This document shows positions 8,731 through 17,968 of a DNA stretch of 64,000 nt, in pieces (the first letter of the stretch is position 1; each line of letters opens with the position of its first letter). Position numbers and translations under genes: made by a program. A model generated the notes under the pieces. That model searched no databases and had not been told where the DNA came from. It saw only the letters and a list, made by a program, of their open reading frames with translations. The DNA comes from Gemmatimonadota bacterium (GTDB lineage Bacteria > Gemmatimonadota > Gemmatimonadetes > Gemmatimonadales > Gemmatimonadaceae): contig JACQBG010000040.1 in assembly GCA_016194585.1 (NCBI GenBank), positions 55,097-119,096 on the forward strand, written 5' to 3'.

Positions 8731-10470
8731 TCAGCAGCGACCCGTACATGTGTTCGTCGTCTGGAACCAGACGGCCGTGGAAGGAGCCGACAGCTCGCTC
8801 GAGCCGCCGATTGCAATCACTTGGTACCACGCGTATATGCCACTGCCTATCGGCGTCGTGCCGTTGTAGGAGGTGGCTAGCGTGACTCCATCAACAAACG
8901 ACGTAGACGTCACTTGCGGCAGGTAGTCCACCCGCACAGTCGAGCCGTCGAACGTCACGCGGATGATCTGATATCGTGTCGCACCGGTTACGGCGGCCCA
9001 GCTGATGCTGGGATTGTTGTAGTTCATCGCGCCACTCACCGAGGGCGTCCCTAGGGTAAGCGGGCGCGTCGCGACGAGGTTCCCTCCGAAATCATTGTTG
9101 ATACGACTGAACTTGCTGAACATCGCGTACCCGGTGCGTTCTCCGAACTGTACTCCGGCGAGTTCCACCAGATCCCCAACGGCGCCCGCGGTTCCAGGGA
9201 ACGTAAACACTGGACCTCCGCTGTCCCCACTGCTATCGGCGTACGTGGCTTGGTACGCGCATGTAGTTCCGTAAAACGAATACCACGGTCCGTTCTGGTG
9301 ATCGACGCAGGTACCAACGATTGCTCCGGACGTCCACCCTGCCTTCCATCCCATCTTTTGCACGTTCATGCCGACGAAGTAGTAGCCTTGATCAACGCCG
9401 GTAACGATGAAATAGGGGTGAGACGCGTCGCTCGTCGTTGAGCCGGGACCTGTGCCTGGAGGTGCGGCACTCAGCGTACGCGCGATCAATCCGCGCAAGG
9501 ACGGTACCGTGTCGTCGAGCTTGAAGAAGCTTGCGTCGCTCCCTCTGCACATGCCGTATCCGCATTGGTACCCCTGCGGATCGGCATACTCGTAGCCAAC
9601 GACTCTGCCGCCGTAGTCCTGATGCACCAGCGACCAATCGACCCCGAACTCGTACGGTGTGCAGTGCGACGCGGTGACGAAGCCCCGCACACCGTTGTAG
9701 TCGGCCACGAACCCGAGCGAACACTCCGCCCTGCCGCTGGGGGCATACTGATTCTCGATTCCGATGACAATGCCTCCCACCATCGTGTCAGAGCGATAGA
9801 GCAGGTTGCCAGGAATCATGCCTCCGAGTCCGAGACCACGGGTCGGCCGCGCTGGTTCTTCGGTGCGAAACTCAACCGCACCAGTGTCGACGCCGAGGCG
9901 CGCGAGATACGCGGCGAGCTGTGGGCGAAGAGCAGGACCGTCGGACGGCGTCACACCAATCGCAACTCGGTTCACCGTCTCGTCCAGATCAAGCGAGACG
10001 ACACCTCGCTGCTTGAAGAGTATTGAATCGTAGACGACGTCTCGCCACGTGGCGAGTTGAGCGAACGTATACTGCGCTCGCCGCACAACAACCGGCGTTG
10101 CGATTCCGCGCGGTGCCCGTACACGTCCGTTCATGATGAGGCGCGTCACTTCGCGCTGCGACCGTGCATCTTCGATCGCGTCGTGTACCCAAACGACCAT
10201 CGCGCCGCTTCGGTCGAGATAGAACCCTGCTGAGGAAGGGTTGACGGCAGCCAAGTCGTACATCTCCGCTTCCTCCGGCCGCCGCCGCGCCTGCGTCAAC
10301 GTGACCTGCTGCGCAGCCAACGGTAGGGCGCGCAACCCTTCCGGTCGCGTTACTTCAGCGTCCCGACATCCACCTAACCAAGCAAGCGCTGCGCTCACGA
10401 CCAACAGTCTCCGCGACTTCCTCCTCGCGTGCGTTTGCTCGGTGCCATTAGGTACCGCGTGCCGTTGCAT
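8731..10470 (-). CDS. Secreted lipoprotein trypsin-like (S1) serine protease with C-terminal Fn3-like domain
   Basis: 579 aa. Starting at the ATG at 10470 gives a lipoprotein signal (RRLLVVSAALAWLGGC). A pro-region (about 30-240) precedes a chymotrypsin-fold domain with catalytic His in FVTASHC, a likely Asp in SDASFFKL and Ser in SSGDSGGPVF. After it, about residues 480-570 look like a fibronectin-III module (PSISWAAVTGATRYQIIRV ... YAWYQVIAIGGSSELSAPS). Layout and Cys pairs resemble alpha-lytic/streptogrisin-type proteases. Likely surface-attached, degrading extracellular protein. Confidence 0.85.
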   Translation of the reverse strand: MQRHAVPNGTEQTHARRKSRRLLVVSAALAWLGGCRDAEVTRPEGLRALPLAAQQVTLTQARRRPEEAEMYDLAAVNPSSAGFYLDRSGAMVVWVHDAIEDARSQREVTRLIMNGRVRAPRGIATPVVVRRAQYTFAQLATWRDVVYDSILFKQRGVVSLDLDETVNRVAIGVTPSDGPALRPQLAAYLARLGVDTGAVEFRTEEPARPTRGLGLGGMIPGNLLYRSDTMVGGIVIGIENQYAPSGRAECSLGFVADYNGVRGFVTASHCTPYEFGVDWSLVHQDYGGRVVGYEYADPQGYQCGYGMCRGSDASFFKLDDTVPSLRGLIARTLSAAPPGTGPGSTTSDASHPYFIVTGVDQGYYFVGMNVQKMGWKAGWTSGAIVGTCVDHQNGPWYSFYGTTCAYQATYADSSGDSGGPVFTFPGTAGAVGDLVELAGVQFGERTGYAMFSKFSRINNDFGGNLVATRPLTLGTPSVSGAMNYNNPSISWAAVTGATRYQIIRVTFDGSTVRVDYLPQVTSTSFVDGVTLATSYNGTTPIGSGIYAWYQVIAIGGSSELSAPSTAVWFQTTNTCTGRC

Positions 10471-10873
10471 AGGCCGTTCAAGTGTTGAGTGAACTCGTTG
10501 ATTCGTCGCAGTAGTGCTCCACACTCGGCGCCGAGTTAGGAACACGCTTTCAACCTTTCCGAAATGCACGCAGGGCGCAAGCGCATAATCCAGCCACCGC
10601 GCCGCCTACTCGGACGCTGTGCTCCGCGCGGCCAATCAGTGTCCGAATTCGGTTCGCTCCGACTCATCGCAGCAACCACCGCACGGGAAGGACTGAGGCC
10701 CTTGGATCATGCGTAGCGACCTCAGGCAGGGAAAGACTTCAGCGCATCGTGTAGTGTATGGGACGACCGCGCAGGCGCTCTGTACTCCCGTTCGTGAGGC
10801 ATTTCGGGCTCAGTTCATAGCCTCTGGCGACCATTGTCCAATCGGTCGCGGGGCTCGCGCGGCAGCGCGGCGG
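10471..10873. other. Intergenic region, no gene recognised
   Basis: About 400 bp between the start of the minus-strand protease gene and the stop of the XRE-ImmA gene. It should contain the protease promoter. I see no convincing coding frame, repeat or RNA. Confidence 0.4.
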
Positions 10874-11938
10874 CTACGTCACCATCCGGAGGCCAGCGGT
10901 CGGCGTGTTGAAGTAGAACGCTCGGATCTCGTTCGGCTCATGGTGCAGTAGCGCTCCTATCTCTTGTTCCGAATACCCGAGTTCCTTGACGTGATATTCG
11001 AACAGGTCACGCAGCAGGTGCGGCCGTTCTGGGGGAAAGTCCAGTTCTTGCGGCTCCCGCTGTCGATACCCGCTTCTTCCAAGCATCATCCAGAGGTAGG
11101 TCCGATATCGCGTGCTCACGAGGCCGAGCGTTCCAGCGCGCATCAGGAGTGACGCGATCGACACTCGCCAGACCGGTTTGAGCGCGGCGAGTTTCGCCAA
11201 ATCGATCCGCCCCTCCAACTGCGGCCGAATATCCGCCTCCGGCATGAGGAATTCCGCAGCGAACTCATCAGCCTGTTTCTCGATGTCCGTGGCCTCCGAC
11301 ACCAGGGCCCGGTGATGCATCACGATGTGCCCGAGTTCATGGGCAAGCGTGTGCCGCTGATGATCCGCGGGCTTCCGTGCATTGACGAGCACCAGCGGTC
11401 GTCCGCCGTGCTTCCACACGCTAAACCCGGAGAGGTCGTCGGTCCCAATGTCGGTCACGATGACGACGACGCCAGCCCGTTCCGCGAGTGCTGCGAGGTC
11501 CCCGACAGGACCATGCGGCACTTGCCAGAAGGCGCGAAGACTGCGCGCGATGTTGGCTGCAGAGCCGAACTCTTCTGGATCTGCCGGTCGCAACTCGAGG
11601 TCGGTATCGAGCTCCACGGAGCGGAGCAATCGCTCGACATGCATGACCGCGAAGTTCATCTGCGCGTGAATCCGATCCTGTGCCGTCTTGGAGAGCTTGG
11701 CTCGTTTGCGATGGAAGGTCAGCGGCAGGGGGACCGGCTCGTCCGGCTGCTGGAAGAGCGAAGCGGGATAGTTGAGATGCGAGGCCAAGGCCGCGAGCTG
11801 CTCGTCGGATGGCTCGCGCAGGCCATTCTCAAATCGCGAGAGGAGCGCCTGCGACAGGCCGGCACGCTCGGCCAGCGTGGTCTGTGAGAGCTCACGCGCT
11901 TCGCGGGCGAGCGTGAGGAGGCGCGCGTTGATGGGCAT
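10874..11938 (-). CDS. XRE HTH - ImmA/IrrE metallopeptidase fusion
   Basis: 354 aa. Residues about 5-60 form an XRE helix-turn-helix (LTLAREARELSQTTLAERAG, LSQALLSRFENG). Residues about 150-260 form the ImmA/IrrE zinc-protease domain with HTLAHELGHIVMH (HExxH) and the third ligand region EKQADEFAAEFLMP. Such proteins cleave or sequester a repressor or toxin, for example ImmA of ICEBs1 and IrrE. I start at the ATG at 11938, right before the HTH; an in-frame ATG at 11977 is possible. It lies 66 bp downstream of a same-strand gene that looks like its partner. Confidence 0.9.
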   Translation of the reverse strand: MPINARLLTLAREARELSQTTLAERAGLSQALLSRFENGLREPSDEQLAALASHLNYPASLFQQPDEPVPLPLTFHRKRAKLSKTAQDRIHAQMNFAVMHVERLLRSVELDTDLELRPADPEEFGSAANIARSLRAFWQVPHGPVGDLAALAERAGVVVIVTDIGTDDLSGFSVWKHGGRPLVLVNARKPADHQRHTLAHELGHIVMHHRALVSEATDIEKQADEFAAEFLMPEADIRPQLEGRIDLAKLAALKPVWRVSIASLLMRAGTLGLVSTRYRTYLWMMLGRSGYRQREPQELDFPPERPHLLRDLFEYHVKELGYSEQEIGALLHHEPNEIRAFYFNTPTAGLRMVT

Positions 11939-12004
11939 GGGGGAGGGCTCAGAGGGAGTTGGATGGCCGCGGGTCATCCGGCCGCGACCGTCCTGCGTGC
12001 GCGC

Positions 12005-12604
12005 TTAAGCTTCCTGCGAGTCGTCGCGCTTGCGCCGTCGCCCGCGGACTTGGGACTTGTGTTCGCTGCCTTGGCGCGGCGTCGGGTTCGGGGCGATGAG
12101 GGGTGTGACCGACGCCCCACCCTGATCCAAGATGGAGTAGCGCCACGCGAGCGTCGCGCCGTCTCGCATGACGATCTCGAGCGCCTCGAGGCCCAGGCGT
12201 AGTGCGTCTTCTCGCCACCCGATCTCGGCGCGCGGGCACGACGCCGGGATGCCGGGTATCTCCAGCTGGCTATAGAACGCCAAGTTGGTCAGGGTAGGGA
12301 AGTTTCGCGACTTCCCTCGGCGGTTCACGCGTTTGAATCGGAGCATGAGCCGGTCGTGGGCGATGATCCCGAGGGTATTGTGCCGGTGCGTCAGTCGGAT
12401 GTTGGGGTGCGCTCCGAGGCGTGCGATGGCTTCGTCGCGGAAGAGCGCCCAGATGACGTTGGCATAGGTCCGCGCATGGTGGAGCGCCACGCGCTCGACG
12501 GGCGGGATCTTGAGCCAGCGTTCGAAGGCCGCGCGACCGGCCTCCGCGATGGTCGGGTGGAACTCATCCAGCAGTTTCTGTACGTGCTGTTGGCTCGGTA
12601 TCAC
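12005..12604 (-). CDS. Unknown protein paired with XRE-ImmA protease
   Basis: 199 aa from a GTG at 12604 that has CGAGGA seven bases upstream; a TTG at 12634 would add ten residues. The core (IRLTHRHNTLGIIAHDRLML then RFKRVNRRGKSRNFPT, ending EIPGIPASCPRAEIGWRED) has a pattern I associate with unnamed proteins encoded beside XRE-ImmA/IrrE genes. The C-terminal 25 residues are Arg/Lys-rich. The first gene of a two-gene operon; in such pairs it may be the toxin or the protease substrate. Function inferred from position only. Confidence 0.6.
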   Translation of the reverse strand: MIPSQQHVQKLLDEFHPTIAEAGRAAFERWLKIPPVERVALHHARTYANVIWALFRDEAIARLGAHPNIRLTHRHNTLGIIAHDRLMLRFKRVNRRGKSRNFPTLTNLAFYSQLEIPGIPASCPRAEIGWREDALRLGLEALEIVMRDGATLAWRYSILDQGGASVTPLIAPNPTPRQGSEHKSQVRGRRRKRDDSQEA

Positions 12605-13068
12605 GCTGCAATCCTCGGAGAGTGGCCGTTCCAAGAAAACAAGCGATGTGTCTTGCAGAAGTCAACACAAATTATGCAAGTTCTTATTCTTTGTCCATTT
12701 TACCGTCTGACCGAGATCGTCAAACCTCGCGCTCTTTCGGCTGGCCCACGGGCCTGGTGGATCGGAGTTTATTCGGTTTTGTGGTCGATCGGAGTCTAGG
12801 CAAATCAAGTTCGCTCACTCTCCCATAGCTGTGCGCGTTCGGTGCCGGCGATACTGTCTGTGGCGCTGCGCCGCCGCGGCGTTTTGGTACCCCTCGTGAC
12901 GGTTCTCTCCATCGACCGCTGGTGCCGCGCTCGAGAAGTGCCTCGCCAACTTCGTTTACGCTGCACCGAGTGACGGGTTCTGCGCCCGTGCGCACGAGAG
13001 GGTCGACTGAACGTGGGCGAGGATTCCGGACTCGACTTGCCGTTCCGCACATCTAGCAATGCAGAGTA
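12605..13068. other. Intergenic region between divergent operons
   Basis: No convincing gene. It carries an AT-richer patch at about 12640-12720, unusual for this window, that probably holds the promoter of the minus-strand XRE-ImmA operon. The right part leads into the promoter/operator of the AbiE-like operon. Confidence 0.4.
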
Positions 13069-13114
13069 TTGCATTATAATACACAATATATTACAGTACA
13101 CACGTAATATATTG
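13069..13114 (+). promoter_or_regulatory. Promoter with perfect 11-bp inverted-repeat operator
   Basis: CAATATATTAC (13084-13094) and GTAATATATTG (13104-13114) form a perfect inverted repeat with a 9-bp spacer. A candidate -35 TTGCAT (13069-13074) and -10 TACAGT (13092-13097), 17 bp apart, place the operator over the -10. A second imperfect palindrome (GTATT...AATAC) lies just upstream. The site is strikingly AT-rich for this genome and sits 32 bp before the start of a winged-helix protein, as expected for autorepression. Confidence 0.65.
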
Positions 13115-13146
13115 CGTTATCAAACGCATCCGAAAGGAGAGCCGGC

Positions 13147-14214
13147 ATGCCACGTCCGCGACCGCTAAGCAGCGCGCTACGCACTCCGCTTGACCATCTA
13201 TTAGGAACCGTTGGAGCGGTCCGCGTCCTCCGCACGCTGGTCGCCACGCAGACCCCACTCTCGCAAGCCGAACTCGCCCGTCGCGCACGCCAGCACCTTC
13301 GGGGTCTCCCCCCAGTGCTCGACGTCCTGGAGGCGGCCGGGCTGGTCGCATACGTGGGCCGAGGACGGTCGCGGCAAGTGCAGCTGCACCGATCACATCC
13401 GTTCGCCGGAACCCTCGCGCAACTTTTTCAGGCGGAAGCGAGCCGCTGGCTGGAGATTCAGCGGCGTCTGCGAGAGATCACGGCAGGGGCAGGGGCGGCG
13501 CTGACTTCGGCGTGGATTGAAGGACCCGTGGCTGCCGAACAGGATCGCTTTACCGATCCCCTAACGCTCACCGTACTCGCCGAGACGTCACTCCCGGTGG
13601 ACGTGCAGCTCACGCTGCGGAACGGCTGCAACAACGTGCAGTTCGCACAGCATCTCATCATTGCCCTCCGCACGCTGCAGCGGGCCGACCTGCTTCGCCT
13701 CGCGCCGACCCGGCGCCGTGCGCTCGAGCACATTGTACTCTTGCATGGTCCGGCGCCGCTCGACTTGTTGGTCGCCAATACCCTCACCCCGACGCCACCG
13801 GGCCTTGGCGACCGCGCGCACTCCTTCTCGTCGGGTCAACGCCCGCGGCAGATCGCCGACGCGATCGCGGCCAAGCTGCTGCGCGAGCCAGAACTCATCG
13901 ATCGCGCCCGTGTGTTCATTGATCGCCGGCTCGCGGTGGCTGGCGATACGGAGCGGCTGGTCCTGACCGAGTGGCAAGGGCTGTTGGCCTCGCTCACGGT
14001 CGGACAACTCGCGACGCTCCTGCGCGAGGAGTCAGAGCGCGCGGACGAGTTGCGCCAGTCCCTGCCATTCGTCGGCGCGCTCACCGACGCAGAACGGCAA
14101 ACGCTGATTGAGGGGCGCGCCGCCGACCCGTCTCCCGCCGCGCACACCGAGGTGCGTCGCGCGACGAAACGCTCCGGCCGCACGCGCCAGGTCAAGAGCG
14201 GTCCGAACCCATGA
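13147..14214 (+). CDS. Winged-helix regulator/antitoxin of an AbiE-like nucleotidyltransferase pair
   Basis: 355 aa. The N-terminal 80 residues form a winged helix (AVRVLRTLVATQ, LSQAELARRAR, VLDVLEAAGLVAYVGRGRSRQVQL). The rest is helical and not recognised; a second part at about 115-200 (AALTSAWIEGPVA ... LTLTVLAET) could be a degenerate nucleotidyltransferase fold. The start has AAGGAG. The stop overlaps the next ATG (ATGA). By analogy with AbiEi/AbiEii, this would be the DNA-binding antitoxin that represses the inverted-repeat promoter. Confidence 0.65.
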   Translation: MPRPRPLSSALRTPLDHLLGTVGAVRVLRTLVATQTPLSQAELARRARQHLRGLPPVLDVLEAAGLVAYVGRGRSRQVQLHRSHPFAGTLAQLFQAEASRWLEIQRRLREITAGAGAALTSAWIEGPVAAEQDRFTDPLTLTVLAETSLPVDVQLTLRNGCNNVQFAQHLIIALRTLQRADLLRLAPTRRRALEHIVLLHGPAPLDLLVANTLTPTPPGLGDRAHSFSSGQRPRQIADAIAAKLLREPELIDRARVFIDRRLAVAGDTERLVLTEWQGLLASLTVGQLATLLREESERADELRQSLPFVGALTDAERQTLIEGRAADPSPAAHTEVRRATKRSGRTRQVKSGPNP

Positions 14215-14777
14215 CGTACGAAGAGTTCCTCCACGCCATCCGATCTGCGGCCGCTGTAGCATCGGTGGACGAATTGCTCGTCTTCGGCTCGCAGGCGATC
14301 CTGGCACTGAACCCGGATCCTCCCGCGGCGCTCAAGCAGTCGGTCGAACTCGATGTGGTCCCTTATCGTCACCCGGAGCGGTGGGAAGCGATCGACGGTC
14401 AGCTCGGCGAGCAGTCGCAATTCCACTTGACGCACGGCTTCTATGTCCAGGGCGTCGGCTTTGAAACGGCGACCTTCCCAGCGAGGTGGGAGACCCGCTG
14501 CCTCAGGGTGCCGGTGGGACGGCCGCCCATCGTCGTCATCTGCCCAGAGCTGCACGACTTGGCCGCAAGCAAGCTTGCGGCCGGGCGCGACAAGGACTTC
14601 AGCTATGTCAGTGTCCTGATCGAGCACGAGTTGATCGACACGCACAAGCTGATCCGCCGTGTGGCCAAGCTCCCGGTGCCGCCAGACGAGCGCGTTCGAC
14701 TCCGGGCCTGGATCGGGGCGGTGGCGAACGGTCTCTCGAGACGTCGCACTCCGAACCACGATTCGACCGCAGAGTGA
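14211..14777 (+). CDS. DUF6036-type nucleotidyltransferase, possible toxin
   Basis: 188 aa. Shows the nucleotidyltransferase hallmarks: GSQAILAL (helix after the first strand) and a distal acidic motif in QSVELDVVPY, S-x-E-x-D as in DUF6036 proteins. A later motif ELHDLAASKLAAGRDKDFSYV is also typical of that family. It transfers a nucleotide to an unknown acceptor; related AbiEii/MenT enzymes block tRNAs. Coupled by a 4-nt overlap to the winged-helix gene, so a toxin-antitoxin or abortive-infection pair is likely. Confidence 0.75.
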   Translation: MTYEEFLHAIRSAAAVASVDELLVFGSQAILALNPDPPAALKQSVELDVVPYRHPERWEAIDGQLGEQSQFHLTHGFYVQGVGFETATFPARWETRCLRVPVGRPPIVVICPELHDLAASKLAAGRDKDFSYVSVLIEHELIDTHKLIRRVAKLPVPPDERVRLRAWIGAVANGLSRRRTPNHDSTAE

Positions 14778-14819
14778 TGTCAACACTGCACGTGCGCGGT
14801 CAAGGTGGGGCGTGCGAGC

Positions 14820-15836
14820 CTATGCTGCACCCTGAAAGAGCGGCAGGTCACTCAGTTTCGTCTTTCGCGGGAATGCCCGTTCCAGCTTGGACTTGAACTC
14901 GTCCCAGCTGTCGCTGATTCGCATCAACGCGGTGACGGCGTGCAGGTGTTGAGCGAGCGCTGGGTGCCCGACGTCTTCGGTGAGCCACTGGTGATGTTTC
15001 GCGCGACGGCGCCCGTGCGCATCAACCGGGTTGCGCTCCTGGAGCTCGGCCAGAATACCAGGTGCGAGACGTGCGTACACCACGTCATTGATGTACTTGC
15101 CGACGACTCGCGGTGTCTTCGTATTCGTCGCCTCTCCCCATGATCGAAGTCGAAAGATCTGCTGATAGAACTCGGCGGGGAATCGCGTGGCCCAAGCGGC
15201 AAGTTCCTTCGCGAGATAGCGATCGAGCAGCGCCTGCAATGCGAGGCGGTCGCGAACCTCCTGATAGCCCGTCGCCTCGTCGACGAGGGCGACAATGCCA
15301 ACTTTAGACAGGCTGCGAACGAGCATCTCGGCTCGTGTCGCGATGACCTCCTGCCGCCTCGTGAGCTTCTTTTCGTGTCGCGCGGAGAGATAGACATCGC
15401 ACACCAACGGCAGGAGTTCCGCCCTGTACCCGCGCATCTGGCGACCGTTGATCCCCACAAACTCAACTGGAGAGAGCACGTCCAGTAAGTCGTTGCCAAT
15501 GAATGGAATAAGGTTCATCGCGTCGAGAAAATTGGGCAAGTTGGTACGTTCGTACCTACCACGCCATCTGCGGCCCAGAGCCGTCAGCACCGCCGCACTC
15601 GTGATGACGCGAGTGCCGTCCTCAAGCACTCCCACTGGAAGGTCCAAGTCGCCGAGCTTGAGCACGCCCTCGTGCGTGGCCCGTGCGCGTGACCGTCCCG
15701 CAGCCTCCCATCGGTGATGTGCGGCGATGCGCGCAATCTCGCTGCGTTGCTCCGGGGACAGTTTCGCCGCGCGCGCCCTTCCGCCGGCCGCCGGGTCGAA
15801 TACTCGACCGCTCGATGGTTCCTTCTTTCTGGGCAT
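14820..15836 (-). CDS. P63C-domain protein
   Basis: 338 aa from the ATG at 15836, which has AGGAGA seven bases upstream. The C-terminal half (ALQALLDRYLAKELAAWATRFPAEFYQQIFRL and PRVVGKYINDVVYARLAPGIL followed by LQERNPVDAHGRRRAKHHQWL) matches the P63C domain known from phage and island proteins; the N-terminal 60 residues are basic. Role unknown, sometimes linked to phage anti-repressors. Transcribed alone from a region carrying palindromic operator-like sites. Confidence 0.75.
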   Translation of the reverse strand: MPRKKEPSSGRVFDPAAGGRARAAKLSPEQRSEIARIAAHHRWEAAGRSRARATHEGVLKLGDLDLPVGVLEDGTRVITSAAVLTALGRRWRGRYERTNLPNFLDAMNLIPFIGNDLLDVLSPVEFVGINGRQMRGYRAELLPLVCDVYLSARHEKKLTRRQEVIATRAEMLVRSLSKVGIVALVDEATGYQEVRDRLALQALLDRYLAKELAAWATRFPAEFYQQIFRLRSWGEATNTKTPRVVGKYINDVVYARLAPGILAELQERNPVDAHGRRRAKHHQWLTEDVGHPALAQHLHAVTALMRISDSWDEFKSKLERAFPRKTKLSDLPLFQGAA

Positions 15837-15851
15837 TGGTATCTCTCCTGT

Positions 15852-15900
15852 TTGCTTGCTAGCAAGCAAGTTACACCAAATGGGCCCATGCTTGCAAGCA
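15852..15900 (-). promoter_or_regulatory. Palindromic operator-like sites upstream of the P63C gene
   Basis: Three perfect palindromes in 49 bp: TTGCTTGCTAGCAAGCAA (15852-15869), TGGGCCCA (within 15880-15889) and TGCTTGCAAGCA (15889-15900). The first and third share the half-site CTTGC, so the same regulator could bind both. They lie 16-64 bp upstream of the P63C start, where a promoter would be. Confidence 0.55.
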
Positions 15901-16047
15901 AGTAAGTCCCGGCAACTGTTCGTCATACGCACCGGTACACGACTCGCACCTCCTTCCCGATACCTAAAGAAGGAACCCGAGAACCCCGGTCAGGATGGGG
16001 GGAGGTCCAAGTGGAGTTAGCAATTCTGGGCTTCACATCTTGGAGAG

Positions 16048-16401
16048 ATGCCTCCAAGGAGGAAGGATGCCGCGCTCAGTGTACAACCGAAGGAGTTGGA
16101 CCGCCGGGCACGGGCCAAGCCTGGGGTCATCGACGGCAAGTGGTGCGATGAGTATCTCGCCGTGAATTGGTTTACGGCGCTCCGCGATGCGCAGCGCTGC
16201 ATCGAAGCATGGCGGCACGTCTACATCACGATCCGGCCGCATGACGGCCTCGCGTCCCACTCCCCGATGGATGCCCTGCCGGCCCAGTACCGGGCAAGAT
16301 CACCCCACCAACTCACCGCCTGTGTGAGTCCGCTTCGGGGAGGACGTCCGGGTCTCTGGTGTCGGGTGGTACGATCGTACGCACGGAACTACTCGTCCTA
16401 A
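16048..16401 (+). pseudogene. IS3-family transposase C-terminal remnant
   Basis: The segment CDEYLAVNWFTALRDAQ followed by EAWRHVYITIRPHDGLASHSP matches the C-terminus of IS407/IS3-type OrfB transposases (E-x-LN-x-NWF ... I-x-x-WR-x-x-YN-x-x-RPHSAL). Everything upstream (OrfA, first two catalytic Asp residues) is missing and the last 35 residues look unrelated. A decayed insertion sequence next to the Ubl operon. Confidence 0.75.
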
Positions 16402-16483
16402 GAGAACGCAGTGTGTTTGGTGTGCCCGCGAGACGTACCGCCCAGGCGACCCTCAGTGCGAGTTCACCGCCGCTGCCAATCGC

Positions 16484-17968
16484 TTACGACAGTATTTCCA
16501 CCGGCGGCCAGTGCGCGGGCGCAACGACGAAGGCTTCGCTGCTGGCTTGCTCCGCCCATCCTCGCATTCGGCGGCACACACAATCGTCGCGCGGGTTCGT
16601 GTCGCAGTCGATGGTCTCGAGCCCTGGTGCGGTCACGTTCATCTGCAGGCGAGCAAACGGTGGATCGAACCGCGCGGTCAGCCATCCGATGGCGTAGCCG
16701 GCCACCAGCGAGCCCGCAGTCGTTGTGAGGTAGCCTACGGTATCGAGTTGCCGTTCGTGTCTCCAGTAGGGATCACCGGGCTCGCCGCGCGCGATCGCCT
16801 CCGCGGCGGCGGATAGGCGCCGCGCCCGTTCGGCCGGCGAAGCCAATTCTTGCGCGAGGCGGACCGGATCGATGGTGGCACGACACCACGCGCAAGCGTC
16901 TGCTGCCAAATAGCGCACGAATTGAATGATCTGTCCGGTCACGCGGCCGTCGCCGCCTTCGAGTGCGACGCCGACGTCGAGGGAGGGCAGGAGGAATCGA
17001 ACCGCCAGGTCGCTCAAGGCCAGCCGGCTGTGATGCGAGTCCGTGCAGCCGAGCACGACATCGGCAGCGAGGAGGGCTTCGACAACCTCGGGTTGGGGAA
17101 GTCGGCCCACCAGCGCGGTGACGTCGCAATTAGGGGCAATCTGTCGCACGTGCTCTGACGCGACGCGCACCTTATCCCGCGCCTCCGCTGCGTCCTGAGG
17201 CGTACTCCCGTGCACGCGCTCGAGATTCGACTCCTCGATGTGATCCGGATCGACGATGATCAGTCGGCCAACGCCGGCACGAGCCAGTGCTTCGATCGCC
17301 GCCGATCCGGTGCCTCCCGCTCCGATGACGGCCACGCACGAGCGACGCAGTCGGTCGCTGGCCTCCGCGCCGAACGCCGACGACAGACGTGCGACGCGCG
17401 CGAGCCCCCGAGGAGGCGTCGCTGGTCGCCGTCCCGCAATCCAGCACTCGACCGGGGTCCGCTCCACGTGCACGGCCGTGACTGCATGCCAGGCGTTGCG
17501 CCACCAGACGCGACCCGAAACCGAGATCGTGGTCCCATGCCGCGACACGATCAGACTGACGTATGGTCGTCCGGGCGCGAAGTCGACGAAGTAGGTCGAC
17601 AGATACGCATCCATGTCGTCGTCGATCCAACTCGGCATAGGTGCGCAGCCCTCGGGATGTGAGTGCACTACGCCGAGTGCCAGCGGATGGTGGTCCGCAC
17701 TGAGTCCCATGCGCAGCGTGTACGACTCGCGAAGGACGACATGGCTGACGCCGTCGTCCATGTCGTCGGCACGGGGCGCGGAGACGTTCGCCAGCGTCAG
17801 TGTGAGGCCGGACGATCCTTCATGCCAGCCACACTGCACGTAGCTCGCCCACTCTTGCTCCGGATACCGGCGAAACAAGAGCTCCGTAAGCGCGTGCCAC
17901 TCAGGGGCGGCGCAACGGACACGCACTGAGGTCTCGGCACTCACCCTCAGTTCAGGCGCGCGAGCCAT
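16484..17968 (-). CDS. JAB (MPN+) isopeptidase - E1/ThiF fusion of a bacterial ubiquitin-like system
   Basis: 494 aa. Residues about 20-190 are a JAB/MPN domain with a JAMM-type motif (GVVHSHPEGC ... PSWIDDD: HxH, S, D). Residues about 195-490 are an E1/ThiF adenylation domain: Rossmann motif GAGGTGSAAIEALA, DPDHIEESNLERV, LGCTDSHHSR, and two cysteine pairs (ACAWC and DDCVCRR) that may bind zinc or supply the thioester Cys. Such fusions process a Ubl precursor and adenylate its C-terminus. Third gene of the Ubl-E2-E1/JAB operon; its ATG lies 22 nt inside the end of the E2-like gene. Confidence 0.9.
   Translation of the reverse strand: MARAPELRVSAETSVRVRCAAPEWHALTELLFRRYPEQEWASYVQCGWHEGSSGLTLTLANVSAPRADDMDDGVSHVVLRESYTLRMGLSADHHPLALGVVHSHPEGCAPMPSWIDDDMDAYLSTYFVDFAPGRPYVSLIVSRHGTTISVSGRVWWRNAWHAVTAVHVERTPVECWIAGRRPATPPRGLARVARLSSAFGAEASDRLRRSCVAVIGAGGTGSAAIEALARAGVGRLIIVDPDHIEESNLERVHGSTPQDAAEARDKVRVASEHVRQIAPNCDVTALVGRLPQPEVVEALLAADVVLGCTDSHHSRLALSDLAVRFLLPSLDVGVALEGGDGRVTGQIIQFVRYLAADACAWCRATIDPVRLAQELASPAERARRLSAAAEAIARGEPGDPYWRHERQLDTVGYLTTTAGSLVAGYAIGWLTARFDPPFARLQMNVTAPGLETIDCDTNPRDDCVCRRMRGWAEQASSEAFVVAPAHWPPVEILS

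Noticed and set aside
12720..13101. Minus-strand frames overlapping the AbiE-like promoter
   Set aside because: They cross the AT-rich operator, lack start signals and have unnatural composition.
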